A stretch of DNA of 38,670 bases from an uncultured Porphyromonadaceae bacterium (GTDB lineage: Bacteria > Bacteroidota > Bacteroidia > Bacteroidales > Muribaculaceae), in the NCBI GenBank assembly GCA_947177145.1, contig CAMWTL010000004.1, forward strand, positions 1 through 38,670, in the 5' to 3' direction. Below the pieces are notes generated by a model that was given only the letters and a program-made list of their open reading frames with translations, was not told where the DNA came from and searched no databases. The translations under genes and the position numbers were made by a program. This document shows positions 1 to 9,495 of this stretch, in pieces (the stretch's first letter is position 1; every line of letters starts with the position of its first letter).

Positions 1-73
1 CTCACACATCGATTAACATATCGCGATAACATATTTTCAATCGGATTCTTGCTAAGGAATCAATAAATTTGTG

Positions 74-82
74 TAATTTTGC
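74..82 (+). promoter_or_regulatory. Probable Bacteroidota -7 promoter element (TAATTTTGC) upstream of cobalamin riboswitch
   Basis: TAATTTTGC matches TAnnTTTG(C) just upstream of the riboswitch start; the -33 element is not well matched. Confidence 0.5.
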
Positions 83-89
83 AATACAA

Positions 90-297
90 TTAGGTGAATC
101 TGCAAAGATGATTGCAGATGAGAGGGAAGTCGGTGTGAATCCGACACAGTGCCAGCTACTGTAATGCCTATATGAGTCTCTGACCAATTCAACGGTCACT
201 TCCTTAAAACAATACCCCGCTCCTTTAAATGAGAAGAATCGGGGAAAAGGAGGGAAGGCCGGTCAGAGATGGGCTAAGTCAGGAAACCTGCCTTATT
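90..297 (+). ncRNA. Cobalamin riboswitch (forward operon)
   Basis: agagggaagtcggtgtgaatccgacacagtgccagctactgtaatg (B12-box core) and aagtcaggaaacctgcc 3' element, upstream of the PepSY/cobUTSC operon. Confidence 0.93.
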
Positions 298-340
298 GAA
301 ATATGACTAAAAGATTATTTCTGGAACAAAATAATTAGTT

Positions 341-1411
341 ATGAATAAGAAAGTTTTCAAGCTTATCCATCTTTGGCTTTCGGTGCCTTTCGGACTGATT
401 GCAGTATTGATGTGCCTATCCGGAGCCATCCTGATTTTTGAACGCGATTTCGGTCATATAGGTCAGGCTGAAGTCACTCCCCTCGGACGGTCGGAATTAC
501 CCTTAGACTCTATTTTGACTTTAGCACAGAAGCAAGTTCCTAAAGGGAAACAAATAATTGGAATTACCACTTACAGCAATCCTAATCATGCATACAAAAT
601 TATGCTAAATAAACCGGCCATGGCTGCCGTATGGGTTGACCAATACACCGGTAAGGTGATCGGAGAATATAAAAGAGCGGAAATATTCAAACTCGCCAGT
701 GCAGCCCATCGTCGCTTATTCGGAAAGGCTAAAGCAGATAGCACATTCGGTGCCACAACAGGAAAAATGATAATAGGCATAACCACCATAGCTATGTTAG
801 CCATAATAATTTCAGGGTTAATAGTATGGTGGCCTGCAGAAGGAATGTGGAAACGTAAACTCTCTATTTCCACCCAACACGGAGCTTACCGTTTTTGGCA
901 TGATTTCCACTGTGTAGGAGGAGCTATCACATCCTTAATACTGGCCATATGTATATTAACGGGATTAAATTGGTCGTTCGGCTGGTATAGAAAAGCTTTT
1001 TATGCCATATTCAGCACACAACCGGCAAAGTCAGCCCTCCACAAAACACCCGCTGAGAATTTTACAGCTTGGGAAATAGCCTATAGAAAGATTAAAGCAA
1101 AAAATCCCGATAAAGAGATACGCATATACCAAGGGGAGGCCGATGTGGTTATAGGAGGCAGTGGCAACCAACAAGCATATGATACATATAAATTCAACGT
1201 ATCATCCGGACAAGTCAGTTCATTGACCTCTTATTCGGAAAAAGCAAAAGCCACCCAAATAAAGGGTTGGATTTATACTTTACATGTCGGGTCATGGTTT
1301 GGCTGGATTTCAAAGATTATATATCTTCTTACAGTGCTTATCGGTGCATCACTACCTATTACAGGATACTATTTATGGATAAAACGCCTGATCAGAAAAA
1401 AACAAAAGTAA
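341..1411 (+). CDS. PepSY-associated TM helix protein (possible membrane reductase)
   Basis: ORF; N-terminal HLWLSVPFG TM helix, HRRLFG, FWHDFHCVGG and LHVGSWFGW motifs typical of PepSY_TM proteins; first gene after riboswitch. Confidence 0.85.
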   Translation: MNKKVFKLIHLWLSVPFGLIAVLMCLSGAILIFERDFGHIGQAEVTPLGRSELPLDSILTLAQKQVPKGKQIIGITTYSNPNHAYKIMLNKPAMAAVWVDQYTGKVIGEYKRAEIFKLASAAHRRLFGKAKADSTFGATTGKMIIGITTIAMLAIIISGLIVWWPAEGMWKRKLSISTQHGAYRFWHDFHCVGGAITSLILAICILTGLNWSFGWYRKAFYAIFSTQPAKSALHKTPAENFTAWEIAYRKIKAKNPDKEIRIYQGEADVVIGGSGNQQAYDTYKFNVSSGQVSSLTSYSEKAKATQIKGWIYTLHVGSWFGWISKIIYLLTVLIGASLPITGYYLWIKRLIRKKQK

Positions 1412-1911
1412 TAATGGTGACGGGTGGTCAACGCTCAGGGAAAAGCTTATTTGCCGAACAGTTGACGTTGAGCTTAGCAGAGCGACCCATATATCTTGCC
1501 ACAGCGCGTGTGTTCGATTCCGATATGCAACGGCGCGTCGATGCCCATAGGCAACGTCGTAAACAGAGATGGCATAATCTCGAAAGTCCACTCCATATCT
1601 CACAGCATACTTTCACCTCCTCAGACACAGTTCTACTCGACTGCCTGACATTATTGGCAACAAACTGGTTTTTCGAAATGGATGAATCAATAGATGCCGC
1701 ATACGATGAAATCAAACGAGAGATTGACGGTCTGATGTCTACCGGCGCCACAATTATTATCGTTACCAACGAAGTAGGTCTCGGAGGAGTCAGCGGCAAC
1801 GATATGCAGCGACACTTCGCTGATCTCCAAGGCATGCTCAACCAATTTGTAGCGGCTAAAGCCGAAGAAGTGTATATGATAATCTCAGGTATTCCCGTAA
1901 AAATAAAATAA
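1375..1911 (+). CDS. cobU: Adenosylcobinamide kinase / adenosylcobinamide-phosphate guanylyltransferase
   Basis: KVIMVTGGQRSGKS Walker A at N-terminus and TNEVGLGGVSGN; the ORF-track start at 1267 overlaps PepSY too far, and 1375 keeps the beta strand before the P-loop. Confidence 0.9.
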   Translation: MDKTPDQKKTKVIMVTGGQRSGKSLFAEQLTLSLAERPIYLATARVFDSDMQRRVDAHRQRRKQRWHNLESPLHISQHTFTSSDTVLLDCLTLLATNWFFEMDESIDAAYDEIKREIDGLMSTGATIIIVTNEVGLGGVSGNDMQRHFADLQGMLNQFVAAKAEEVYMIISGIPVKIK

Positions 1912-1917
1912 ATATAG

Positions 1918-2958
1918 ATGATAAAATTTAATATCCTTCCCCTCAACCGTGAATCGGAATTGTTAATTACCGACAAAATAGATAATCTCACCAAACCAAA
2001 AGGCTCATTGGGCAGATTAGAGGAGATAGCCAAACAAATATGTATGATTCAGAATACCCTTACTCCTGAACTTCGATCACCACACAATGTGCTTTTCGCA
2101 GGTGATCATGGAATTTTGGAGGAGGGTGTAAGCGTATCTCCGAAAGAAGTCACCTGGCAGCAGCTGAGTCATTTCTCAAAGGGGGGTGCCGGTATAAATT
2201 TCCTTTGCGAACAACACGGCTTTCAGTTGGTGCTGGTAGATGCCGGAGTGGATTACGATATCCCTGCAGGGCATAAGATTATAGACATGAAAGTGGGACG
2301 AGGCACGCGCAACTTTCTTACGGGGCCCGCGATGGCAAATGAAGAAATGGAACTTTCAATAGAACGCGGTGCCGAAATCGTAGAAAATATACATAATACA
2401 ACCGACTGCAACATCATAAGTTTTGGAGAGATGGGCAGCGGCAACACATCCCCATCTGCAATATGGATGCACCTATTTACCGAAATACCTCTTGAGAAAT
2501 GTATCGGTGCAGGTGCAGGACTTAATACCACCGGAATACGCCATAAACATGCAGTGCTCTCAAAGGCTATAGCCAATTATAAAGGTAAAGATACCACTGA
2601 GGACAAAATAGCGTGGTTCGGAGGATATGAGATGGTAATGGCTTTAGGTGGCATGCTAAAAGCAGCAGAACTTGGAATGACAATAATTATAGATGGCTTC
2701 ATCATGACAAGCGTTATCCTTGCCGCCTCTCAGCTTTACCCCACAGTGATGGACTATGCCATCTTCGGACATCAGGGCGATGAAAGCGGACACAAGCTGA
2801 TGCTGGAGGCAATGGGAGTGAAAGCGTTGCTCCATCTCGACTTACGTCTTGGGGAAGGGTCAGGAGCCGTGTGTGCCTACCCGATTATCGATTCAGCGGT
2901 GAGGATGATAAATAGTATGGATTCTTTCCGATCAGTCAACGTAACCAAATATTTCTGA
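1918..2958 (+). CDS. cobT: Nicotinate-nucleotide--dimethylbenzimidazole phosphoribosyltransferase
   Basis: [37 protein letters not shown] and LGEGSGAV motifs. Confidence 0.95.
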   Translation: MIKFNILPLNRESELLITDKIDNLTKPKGSLGRLEEIAKQICMIQNTLTPELRSPHNVLFAGDHGILEEGVSVSPKEVTWQQLSHFSKGGAGINFLCEQHGFQLVLVDAGVDYDIPAGHKIIDMKVGRGTRNFLTGPAMANEEMELSIERGAEIVENIHNTTDCNIISFGEMGSGNTSPSAIWMHLFTEIPLEKCIGAGAGLNTTGIRHKHAVLSKAIANYKGKDTTEDKIAWFGGYEMVMALGGMLKAAELGMTIIIDGFIMTSVILAASQLYPTVMDYAIFGHQGDESGHKLMLEAMGVKALLHLDLRLGEGSGAVCAYPIIDSAVRMINSMDSFRSVNVTKYF

Positions 2959-3710
2959 TGAGACGCATTGCGGCAGCTCTTACTTTCTTTACCCGTATCC
3001 CGGTATGGAGATGGATAAATATCCCTGAATCAGGCTACTCCTCGGTGGTGGTCTATTGGCCACTCATAGGATGGGTTACCGGAGGCGTAACAGCATTGTT
3101 ACTGTGGTTGTCAGCATATATCCTACCTATATTGCCAGCTGTCATACTCGCCCTTACGGGGCGTACGCTAATGACCGGAAGCCTGCACGAAGACGGGCTT
3201 GCCGATTTCTGCGACGGTTTTGGAGGAGGGCACTCCAAGGAAAGGATCCTCTTAATTATGAAAGATTCACATATTGGCACCTTCGGCGTAATCGGATTGA
3301 TCTTGTACTATCTTTGGTTCATTTCACTCTTATCCTCGTTACCGGTTGTCATAGCGGCTCTTGGATTACTGGCAGCCGATAGTTTTGCCAAAGCGTGTGC
3401 TGCACAGCTCACCAACCTCTTGCCATATGCCCGTCCCGAAGGGGCGAAGAATAAGATTACCTATGTCCTGATGTCGCCTAAACAATTGTTTATAGTAAGC
3501 CTTTCCGGACTTGTTCCACTTCTCCCATTGGCCTTTCACACTCCCTTATTCTTACTATCGGGGTTATTCCCTATCGCCACCACGGGCATGCTGATATTAT
3601 TTATGAAAAAACGTCTTGGAGGATATACGGGCGACTGCTGCGGTGCCGTTTGTTTAATATGTGAAATATCCATGCTCTTAGGAATAACAATCATTTATCA
3701 TTACCTATGA
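2958..3710 (+). CDS. cobS: Adenosylcobinamide-GDP ribazoletransferase
   Basis: ALTFFTRIP, LHEDGLADFCDGFGGG, KDSHIGTFGV and GGYTGDCCGA motifs. Confidence 0.95.
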   Translation: MRRIAAALTFFTRIPVWRWINIPESGYSSVVVYWPLIGWVTGGVTALLLWLSAYILPILPAVILALTGRTLMTGSLHEDGLADFCDGFGGGHSKERILLIMKDSHIGTFGVIGLILYYLWFISLLSSLPVVIAALGLLAADSFAKACAAQLTNLLPYARPEGAKNKITYVLMSPKQLFIVSLSGLVPLLPLAFHTPLFLLSGLFPIATTGMLILFMKKRLGGYTGDCCGAVCLICEISMLLGITIIYHYL

Positions 3711-4240
3711 AACTGACTCTTATACGACATACCTCGGTAGACGTTCCGCCAGCCACCTGCTACGGACAGACAGACGTGCCTTTAAAAGATACATTCCCAC
3801 AAGAGGCAGCCATCGTAGCCGATAAATTAAAACGTCAGTCATTCGACCGTGTGTATACAAGTCCACTCAGTCGCTGTGTAAGGTTAGCCGACCATTGCGG
3901 CTATCCGGATGCAATAAGAGATAAACGTCTTTTGGAAATGAACTTCGGAGACTGGGAAATGCGCCACTATACCGAAATCAAGGATACCCGACTTAAAGAA
4001 TGGTTTAATGATTATATGAACGTGGTGCCCACCGGAGGCGAGTCGGCTATGCAGCAACGGAATCGTTTTCTTGAATTTATCGATACTCTCCGGTCAGAAC
4101 TACCCTCCACAGCTTCTGTGGCATTATTTACCCACGGAGGTATACTCATACACGCCCTGAACGCTTTCGCCGGTAAGAGCTATGAGGAATTATTCACAAC
4201 CATACCGCCATATGGGTCAGTGATAGAACTGACCATCTGA
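3707..4240 (+). CDS. cobC: Alpha-ribazole phosphatase (histidine phosphatase family)
   Basis: LIRHTSVDV, YTSPLSRC and FTHGGI motifs; after cobS with 4-bp overlap. Confidence 0.88.
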   Translation: MKLTLIRHTSVDVPPATCYGQTDVPLKDTFPQEAAIVADKLKRQSFDRVYTSPLSRCVRLADHCGYPDAIRDKRLLEMNFGDWEMRHYTEIKDTRLKEWFNDYMNVVPTGGESAMQQRNRFLEFIDTLRSELPSTASVALFTHGGILIHALNAFAGKSYEELFTTIPPYGSVIELTI

Positions 4241-5150
4241 CCGCTATTGTCAAAATTATACCCACCACTTCCACGCTCCGGTTTATCCCAATTGCCCTAA
4301 CGGCATCGTCCATGGAGAAATCACGATGATTCCGACCAATAAATGGCTTAGATACCCGCTCGCCGAAATAGTCGTGTGGACCACCAAACCTGCAATCGAG
4401 TATTCCCGCTAATGCCGCTTCAGGATAACCACTGTTCGGGCTGGCATGACGTGGGCCATATTCACATACAAACCTAAGTCGGTCTATACGTCCCGATACA
4501 AGTATCATCAGTAAAGCAGTGATACGTGCGGGAATATAATTTGATATATCGTCGATACGCGCTGCCACACATCCGAACTCCCTGTACCGTATAGTGCGAT
4601 AACCTATCATAGAGTCCAGCGTGTTAACCATCTTATAAGTTAACATTCCCGGCACACCTAAAAGGACGTACCAGAATAATGGTGCTATCACACCGTCGCT
4701 AAGATTCTCGGCAAGAGTTTCAAGTGCAGCGGTGCGTATTTCCTGAGCTGAAAGATCCGAAGTATCACGGCCCACTATTCTTCCCACCTGTTTACGGCCA
4801 CATTCAAGCGACCTATCCACAGCTTCGAAAGTCATTCTGACCTCCCGGCTTAACGTTGTGCCTGCCAAGCAATAAAACACCATCAATGACTGAACCAACA
4901 ATTCAAGCCACCATATTGGAGAAATCACCCTGAGCGTTAAGGCAGTAAGAACAAATACAGCGACTATAAGTATTATAGCTACAACTCCACCTTTAAGCTT
5001 AAGATATTTGCCTTTATTATAACGATGTTCAAATAGCGATATAGCCTTTCCAAACCATACGATAGGATGCGGCAAATGCTCCGGATCACCAAAAAGACGA
5101 TCCAATATCCACCCTATTAGAAGGGGTAATAAGGTCATAACATAATCCAT
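4194..5150 (-). CDS. cbiB: Adenosylcobinamide-phosphate synthase (CbiB family)
   Basis: LDRLFGDPEHLPHPIVWFGK, NLSDGVIAPLFWYVLLGVPG, NTLDSMIGYR and RHASPNSGYPEAALAGIL motifs. Confidence 0.95.
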   Translation of the reverse strand: MDYVMTLLPLLIGWILDRLFGDPEHLPHPIVWFGKAISLFEHRYNKGKYLKLKGGVVAIILIVAVFVLTALTLRVISPIWWLELLVQSLMVFYCLAGTTLSREVRMTFEAVDRSLECGRKQVGRIVGRDTSDLSAQEIRTAALETLAENLSDGVIAPLFWYVLLGVPGMLTYKMVNTLDSMIGYRTIRYREFGCVAARIDDISNYIPARITALLMILVSGRIDRLRFVCEYGPRHASPNSGYPEAALAGILDCRFGGPHDYFGERVSKPFIGRNHRDFSMDDAVRAIGINRSVEVVGIILTIAVRWSVLSLTHMAVWL

Positions 5151-6160
5151 TCTTCAATACTTTTGATAAGCAAATCATTCCTCTCCGGACTCTGAGCAGC
5201 TATTCGGAAATGACATTTACCCAGGCTCTCAAAATTAGAAGCATCTCGTATTAGTAGCCCTCTATTATTTACGAGCCACTCTTTAAGGGATGCTGAGCTT
5301 CCATAAGGAAGCTCACACAACAGAAAATTGCAATCCGTCGGACCGGACAATATGCCAAATACTTTTAAAGCCTCCCCTATTCTTCTTACCTCCTGATTCA
5401 GGAAATAGCTATCTATCTTATAATCACTCTTATGGGCAAGCAGATAATGTGATGCTTCAATGGCAAACGAGTTTATTCCCCAAGGCATCCTCATTGAGCG
5501 TAGAGCTAACGTCACTTCTAACGGTGCAACAGCATAGCCAATCCGCAGCCCGGGCACTGAAAAACGTTTGGTAAGAGAGTATAAAAGAACTATATTTCTT
5601 CTTACCATCACATCGTCCACTGTCAATAGGGCAGCTACAGAATAATCCGCATACGCCTGATCAATAATAAAGAGTGTGTGCGGCATCGAATCAGCCAATC
5701 TCAAAAGGAGGGAACGGTCATATATACGTCCGGTAGGATTATTTGGATTACATAACCAAACAGCGTCATTGTCATCTTCTATTTTACCAATGCCAATGAA
5801 ATTATCTTCAGTTAAAAAATTGATATTATGACCATACATTGTGCAAGCATCCTGGTATTCGCGAAAAGTGGGCACTATTACTGTCGATCTTTTTCCCTGC
5901 ATTTTTCGCGCTATCAAATAAATTGCCTCGGTAGCTCCGTTAGTCACCACTATATTCTCCTCATTTATACCGTGCTCAGCGGCAAGTAAGCGCTCCACGC
6001 TCAACGGTTCCGGTTCTGGATAATTAGAAAGCAGTCCGGGGAATAACATAAGATGCCGCATCAGAGATGTATGGTCAATATCTTGACAGATATTTGTGCT
6101 GAAATTCACTTTTACCTTGTCACCATATCTGAAAATATCGTCACCGTGCCCATTAATCAT
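5135..6160 (-). CDS. cobD: PLP-dependent threonine-phosphate decarboxylase / aminotransferase (CobD family)
   Basis: MINGHGDDIFRYG start, TNGATEAIYLIAR, NPNNPTGR, YSLTKRFSVPGLRIGY PLP-lysine region. ORF-track start is 6190; the internal Met at 6160 fits better. Confidence 0.85.
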   Translation of the reverse strand: MINGHGDDIFRYGDKVKVNFSTNICQDIDHTSLMRHLMLFPGLLSNYPEPEPLSVERLLAAEHGINEENIVVTNGATEAIYLIARKMQGKRSTVIVPTFREYQDACTMYGHNINFLTEDNFIGIGKIEDDNDAVWLCNPNNPTGRIYDRSLLLRLADSMPHTLFIIDQAYADYSVAALLTVDDVMVRRNIVLLYSLTKRFSVPGLRIGYAVAPLEVTLALRSMRMPWGINSFAIEASHYLLAHKSDYKIDSYFLNQEVRRIGEALKVFGILSGPTDCNFLLCELPYGSSASLKEWLVNNRGLLIRDASNFESLGKCHFRIAAQSPERNDLLIKSIEEWIML

Positions 6161-7622
6161 AGCTTTGCATAATACTATATAGTTTTTCAATATCCACGTA
6201 TCGTCTCAGCCAATCGGCAAGAGCATCATATTGAGCTTCCTTATAGGCTTTGTAATCGCAGTTAACTGCTCTCTTATCACTTTTGAAAGGTGCAAGAAGG
6301 AAGTCCACTACCGTTACATTGTCAAAGATACCGTGTATATAGGTGCCGAAACAATGTGTATCTACAAAACATCCATCTTGCCGACCATACGTGTCCACAG
6401 TCAGAGGTGCTTTAGAGTCTGTATGTCCCATATGAATCTCATAACCTTCACACACCTCATCCGAATTAAGAAAATGAAACTGAGTCTGTCTGGTTACCTT
6501 CTCAGCAGTCAAACAAGTAGTGACAGGGAGAAGCCCTAATCCGGGTAATATGCCTATGTCGCCTTCTACACCTTGCGGATCTGTCACCGTAAGACCCAGC
6601 ATCTGATAACCTCCACATATACCCACAATTGTCTTACCTTTTGCACGAGCCTCCAAAATCTTACCGGAGAAGCCTTTTTTACGCAGGAACTGAAGGTCAG
6701 CCAACGTGTTCTTGCTTCCGGGGAGAATAATTATGTCAGCCTCATCAATTTCATCCGAGGTGGTGGCATAAAACAGATTGATATCCTGATGCCTTTCCAG
6801 CGCATTGAAATCCGTAAAATTGGATATGTGCGGCAACAGTATCACAGCCACATTGATTTTCTCTGCCGATGTTACTTTACCCTTACTTTCCAAAGCCACA
6901 GAGTCCTCCTCTTCGATAGCTATATGTGGCGCCATAGGGACCACCCCGAGCACCGGCACTCCGCATATCTCTTCCAAGAGCATCCGGCCGCTTTCAAAAA
7001 GCCGGAGGTCACCACGAAACTTATTAATGATAACACCCTTTATACGTTGCCTGTCTTCAGGAGATTGCAGCATTATTGAGCCATAGACACTCGCAAATAC
7101 TCCACCTCTGTCAATGTCTGCCACAAGAATCACCGTAGCATTCGCATATCTCGCCATAGACATATTCACAATATCGCCATCACGCAGGTTAAGTTCTGTA
7201 ATGCTGCCGGCACCTTCAAGGACTATAGGATGATAGCAGCTTCGTAGACGATCAAATGCCGCATGGGCAATTTCACGTAATTCCTCTTTACCATCCTTAC
7301 GAAAATATGTATAGGCGTCACGATTACCATAAGGTTTACCGTTGATCACCACCTGCGATGTGTGCTCGCCTGAGGGTTTCAACAAGATAGGATTCATATC
7401 AGTGCTACAGGCGATTCCGGCTGCCTCTGCCTGTACTGCTTGAGCACGTCCGATCTCCAGACCGTCAGGAGTTGCATAAGAATTAAGAGCCATATTCTGA
7501 GCCTTAAACGGAGCGGGATTATAACCGTCTTGAAGGAAAATCCTGCATAGTCCGGTAGCAATAAGACTTTTTCCAACATCACTGCCTGTGCCGGCAAGCA
7601 TAATCGGTGACAATCTTTTCAT
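6153..7622 (-). CDS. cobQ/cbiP: Cobyric acid synthase
   Basis: MLAGTGSDVGKSLIATGLCRI, FKAQNMALNS, VLEGAGS, ICGGYQMLG, GTYIHGIFDN motifs. Confidence 0.95.
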   Translation of the reverse strand: MKRLSPIMLAGTGSDVGKSLIATGLCRIFLQDGYNPAPFKAQNMALNSYATPDGLEIGRAQAVQAEAAGIACSTDMNPILLKPSGEHTSQVVINGKPYGNRDAYTYFRKDGKEELREIAHAAFDRLRSCYHPIVLEGAGSITELNLRDGDIVNMSMARYANATVILVADIDRGGVFASVYGSIMLQSPEDRQRIKGVIINKFRGDLRLFESGRMLLEEICGVPVLGVVPMAPHIAIEEEDSVALESKGKVTSAEKINVAVILLPHISNFTDFNALERHQDINLFYATTSDEIDEADIIILPGSKNTLADLQFLRKKGFSGKILEARAKGKTIVGICGGYQMLGLTVTDPQGVEGDIGILPGLGLLPVTTCLTAEKVTRQTQFHFLNSDEVCEGYEIHMGHTDSKAPLTVDTYGRQDGCFVDTHCFGTYIHGIFDNVTVVDFLLAPFKSDKRAVNCDYKAYKEAQYDALADWLRRYVDIEKLYSIMQSYD

Positions 7623-8191
7623 CTTATTCTGCGTTTATATCCAAATTCACGCCAAACCTCCTCTCCACAACCGGAATGTTGAAGTTCATAGCGTGCCATT
7701 ATAAAAAATAGATCTGAAAGACGGTTTATATATTGGAGAATCATCTCCTCAACAGGATCTTCCATATTCAAGCTCCATAATCTGCGTTCTGCTCTCCGGG
7801 CTATAACACGTGCCTGATGAAGAAGTAATGCCAGAGGAGTTCCACCGGGAAGAATAAAGCTGTCGGGTGGTGTACATTGGGAAGTAATGGTATCAATAAG
7901 TCTCTCCACCTCCTCCACCAGATCATCGGGCAAAGAATTGGGATTATTATGGCGCTTTGCGCTACGAGTAGCAACTAAGCTCATAATAACCATTAAATTA
8001 AGTTGTATCTCACGCAGATAGGATTGCCACAGATGATCTGAAGGTAATGAGGTGCGTACATTACCCACAGCCACATTGAGTTCATCAAGAGTCCCGTTTG
8101 TCTCGATGCGTATATCTGTCTTGGCTACTCTCTCACCACCGTGAATAGCGGTGGTGCCTTTATCGCCTGACCTTGTATATATTCTTTTCAT
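7619..8191 (-). CDS. pduO: PduO-type cob(I)alamin adenosyltransferase
   Basis: MKRIYTRSGDKGTTAIHGGERVAK, LPGGTPLALLLHQARVIARRAERRL, INRLSDLFFIMARYE; start at 8191 gives ATGA coupling to the upstream cbiA stop. Confidence 0.92.
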   Translation of the reverse strand: MKRIYTRSGDKGTTAIHGGERVAKTDIRIETNGTLDELNVAVGNVRTSLPSDHLWQSYLREIQLNLMVIMSLVATRSAKRHNNPNSLPDDLVEEVERLIDTITSQCTPPDSFILPGGTPLALLLHQARVIARRAERRLWSLNMEDPVEEMILQYINRLSDLFFIMARYELQHSGCGEEVWREFGYKRRIR

Positions 8192-9495
8192 TGCTTCCAA
8201 AGTTTAAATATGTCAGTTTCCGCCCAATAAAGATGCGTATATCCGGCAATTGTATTTTTATATCTGTAAAAAGGGGTAGCTACATTTCCCCCCTTCACAT
8301 TAAATTGACAGGATATGGAAGGAGGTGTTTTTTCCTCTTTGATATTCTTTTCCTCTTTGATATGGGAATAATGAAACTCGTGACCTTTTAGGGTTAAAGC
8401 ACTTTCCGGAAACACAATTCTCCTATACCCCAATGTCAACCGGGCAACTTCCATTGTGGCCTGCAACGGCAATACCCCACACATCTTCCGCCCGTCAATA
8501 TCCTCCGTAAGATAGATCATCCCACCACATTCAGCAAGAATCTTCCCTCCTTCCTCAGCAAAGTCCTTTATCGCCTTACGCATAGAAAGGTTGGCTTCCA
8601 ACTCCGAAGCATATAGCTCAGGATACCCGCCGGGAAGATATATCATATCAGCGGTCGGCAATGATTTGTCATGCAACGGTGAAAAATACACAATCCTGCT
8701 TCGTAAGGTTTCGAGATTGACGGGATATGTGAAATTAAACGCTTCATCACATGCCACAGCCACAACGCGACTCGGCTCCTCTTTTTCATTTTCTCTTATT
8801 TCAGGCACGGTTAAATCTACCTTTGTAAGCGATAAGAGACTTTCAATATCAACGTGTTTGTCTACTTCATCAGCAGCCACCTCAATAAAGCTCTCCATTT
8901 CGATACGTGAGTCAAGCGACAACCCTAAATGACGCGACGGGGTTTTCAGCATCTCGTTACGCGACATATACCCTAAAGCCGGCACTCCGGTTGCCCGGCA
9001 GGCATCACAAAGAAAAGTATAATGATTTTCCGAGGCTACCCTATTGAACACAACTCCTACAACATTTATATCCTCACGAAAACGTGTGAAACCATATATA
9101 GTAGCAGCCACAGAAAATGCAGTGGAAGCGGCATTGACAAGAAGTATGACAGGAAGGCTGAGACGAAGAGCAATGTCAGCACTACTGCCTGAAAATTTAT
9201 CATACCCGTCAAACATACCCATAACTCCCTCTACAACACTCACATCGGTTTGTGAACCAAATCGGCTGAACAGCTCCTTAATATGCTCTTCAGAAGCCAT
9301 AAAAAGATCGAGATTTATCGACTTGTTACCGGTAGCCTGACAATGATACTGCGTGTCGATATAATCAGGACCGCATTTAAAAGGCTGTACAGTCAAGCCT
9401 CTGCGTTTTAAAGCTCTCATCAGCCCTAAAGACAATGTGGTCTTTCCGCTACCGGATGATACAGCCGCTATTAGAAAAGCATTCTTCATAATCAT
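8188..9495 (-). CDS. cbiA: Cobyrinate a,c-diamide synthase
   Basis: AAVSSGSGKTTLSLGLMRAL, FKCGPDYIDTQYH, VEGVMGMFDG, YLPGGYPELYA, ECGGMIYL motifs. Confidence 0.95.
   Translation of the reverse strand: MIMKNAFLIAAVSSGSGKTTLSLGLMRALKRRGLTVQPFKCGPDYIDTQYHCQATGNKSINLDLFMASEEHIKELFSRFGSQTDVSVVEGVMGMFDGYDKFSGSSADIALRLSLPVILLVNAASTAFSVAATIYGFTRFREDINVVGVVFNRVASENHYTFLCDACRATGVPALGYMSRNEMLKTPSRHLGLSLDSRIEMESFIEVAADEVDKHVDIESLLSLTKVDLTVPEIRENEKEEPSRVVAVACDEAFNFTYPVNLETLRSRIVYFSPLHDKSLPTADMIYLPGGYPELYASELEANLSMRKAIKDFAEEGGKILAECGGMIYLTEDIDGRKMCGVLPLQATMEVARLTLGYRRIVFPESALTLKGHEFHYSHIKEEKNIKEEKTPPSISCQFNVKGGNVATPFYRYKNTIAGYTHLYWAETDIFKLWKQ

Noticed and set aside
2-199. 65-aa minus-strand ORF at the left edge
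   Set aside because: Lies antisense across the cobalamin riboswitch core; no recognisable domain or RBS
1428-2033. 201-aa ORF antisense to cobU/cobT
   Set aside because: Fully opposite well-supported cobU/cobT; low-complexity Ser/Ile composition typical of shadow ORFs
6573-7079. 168-aa plus-strand ORF
   Set aside because: Antisense to cobyric acid synthase, no domain signal
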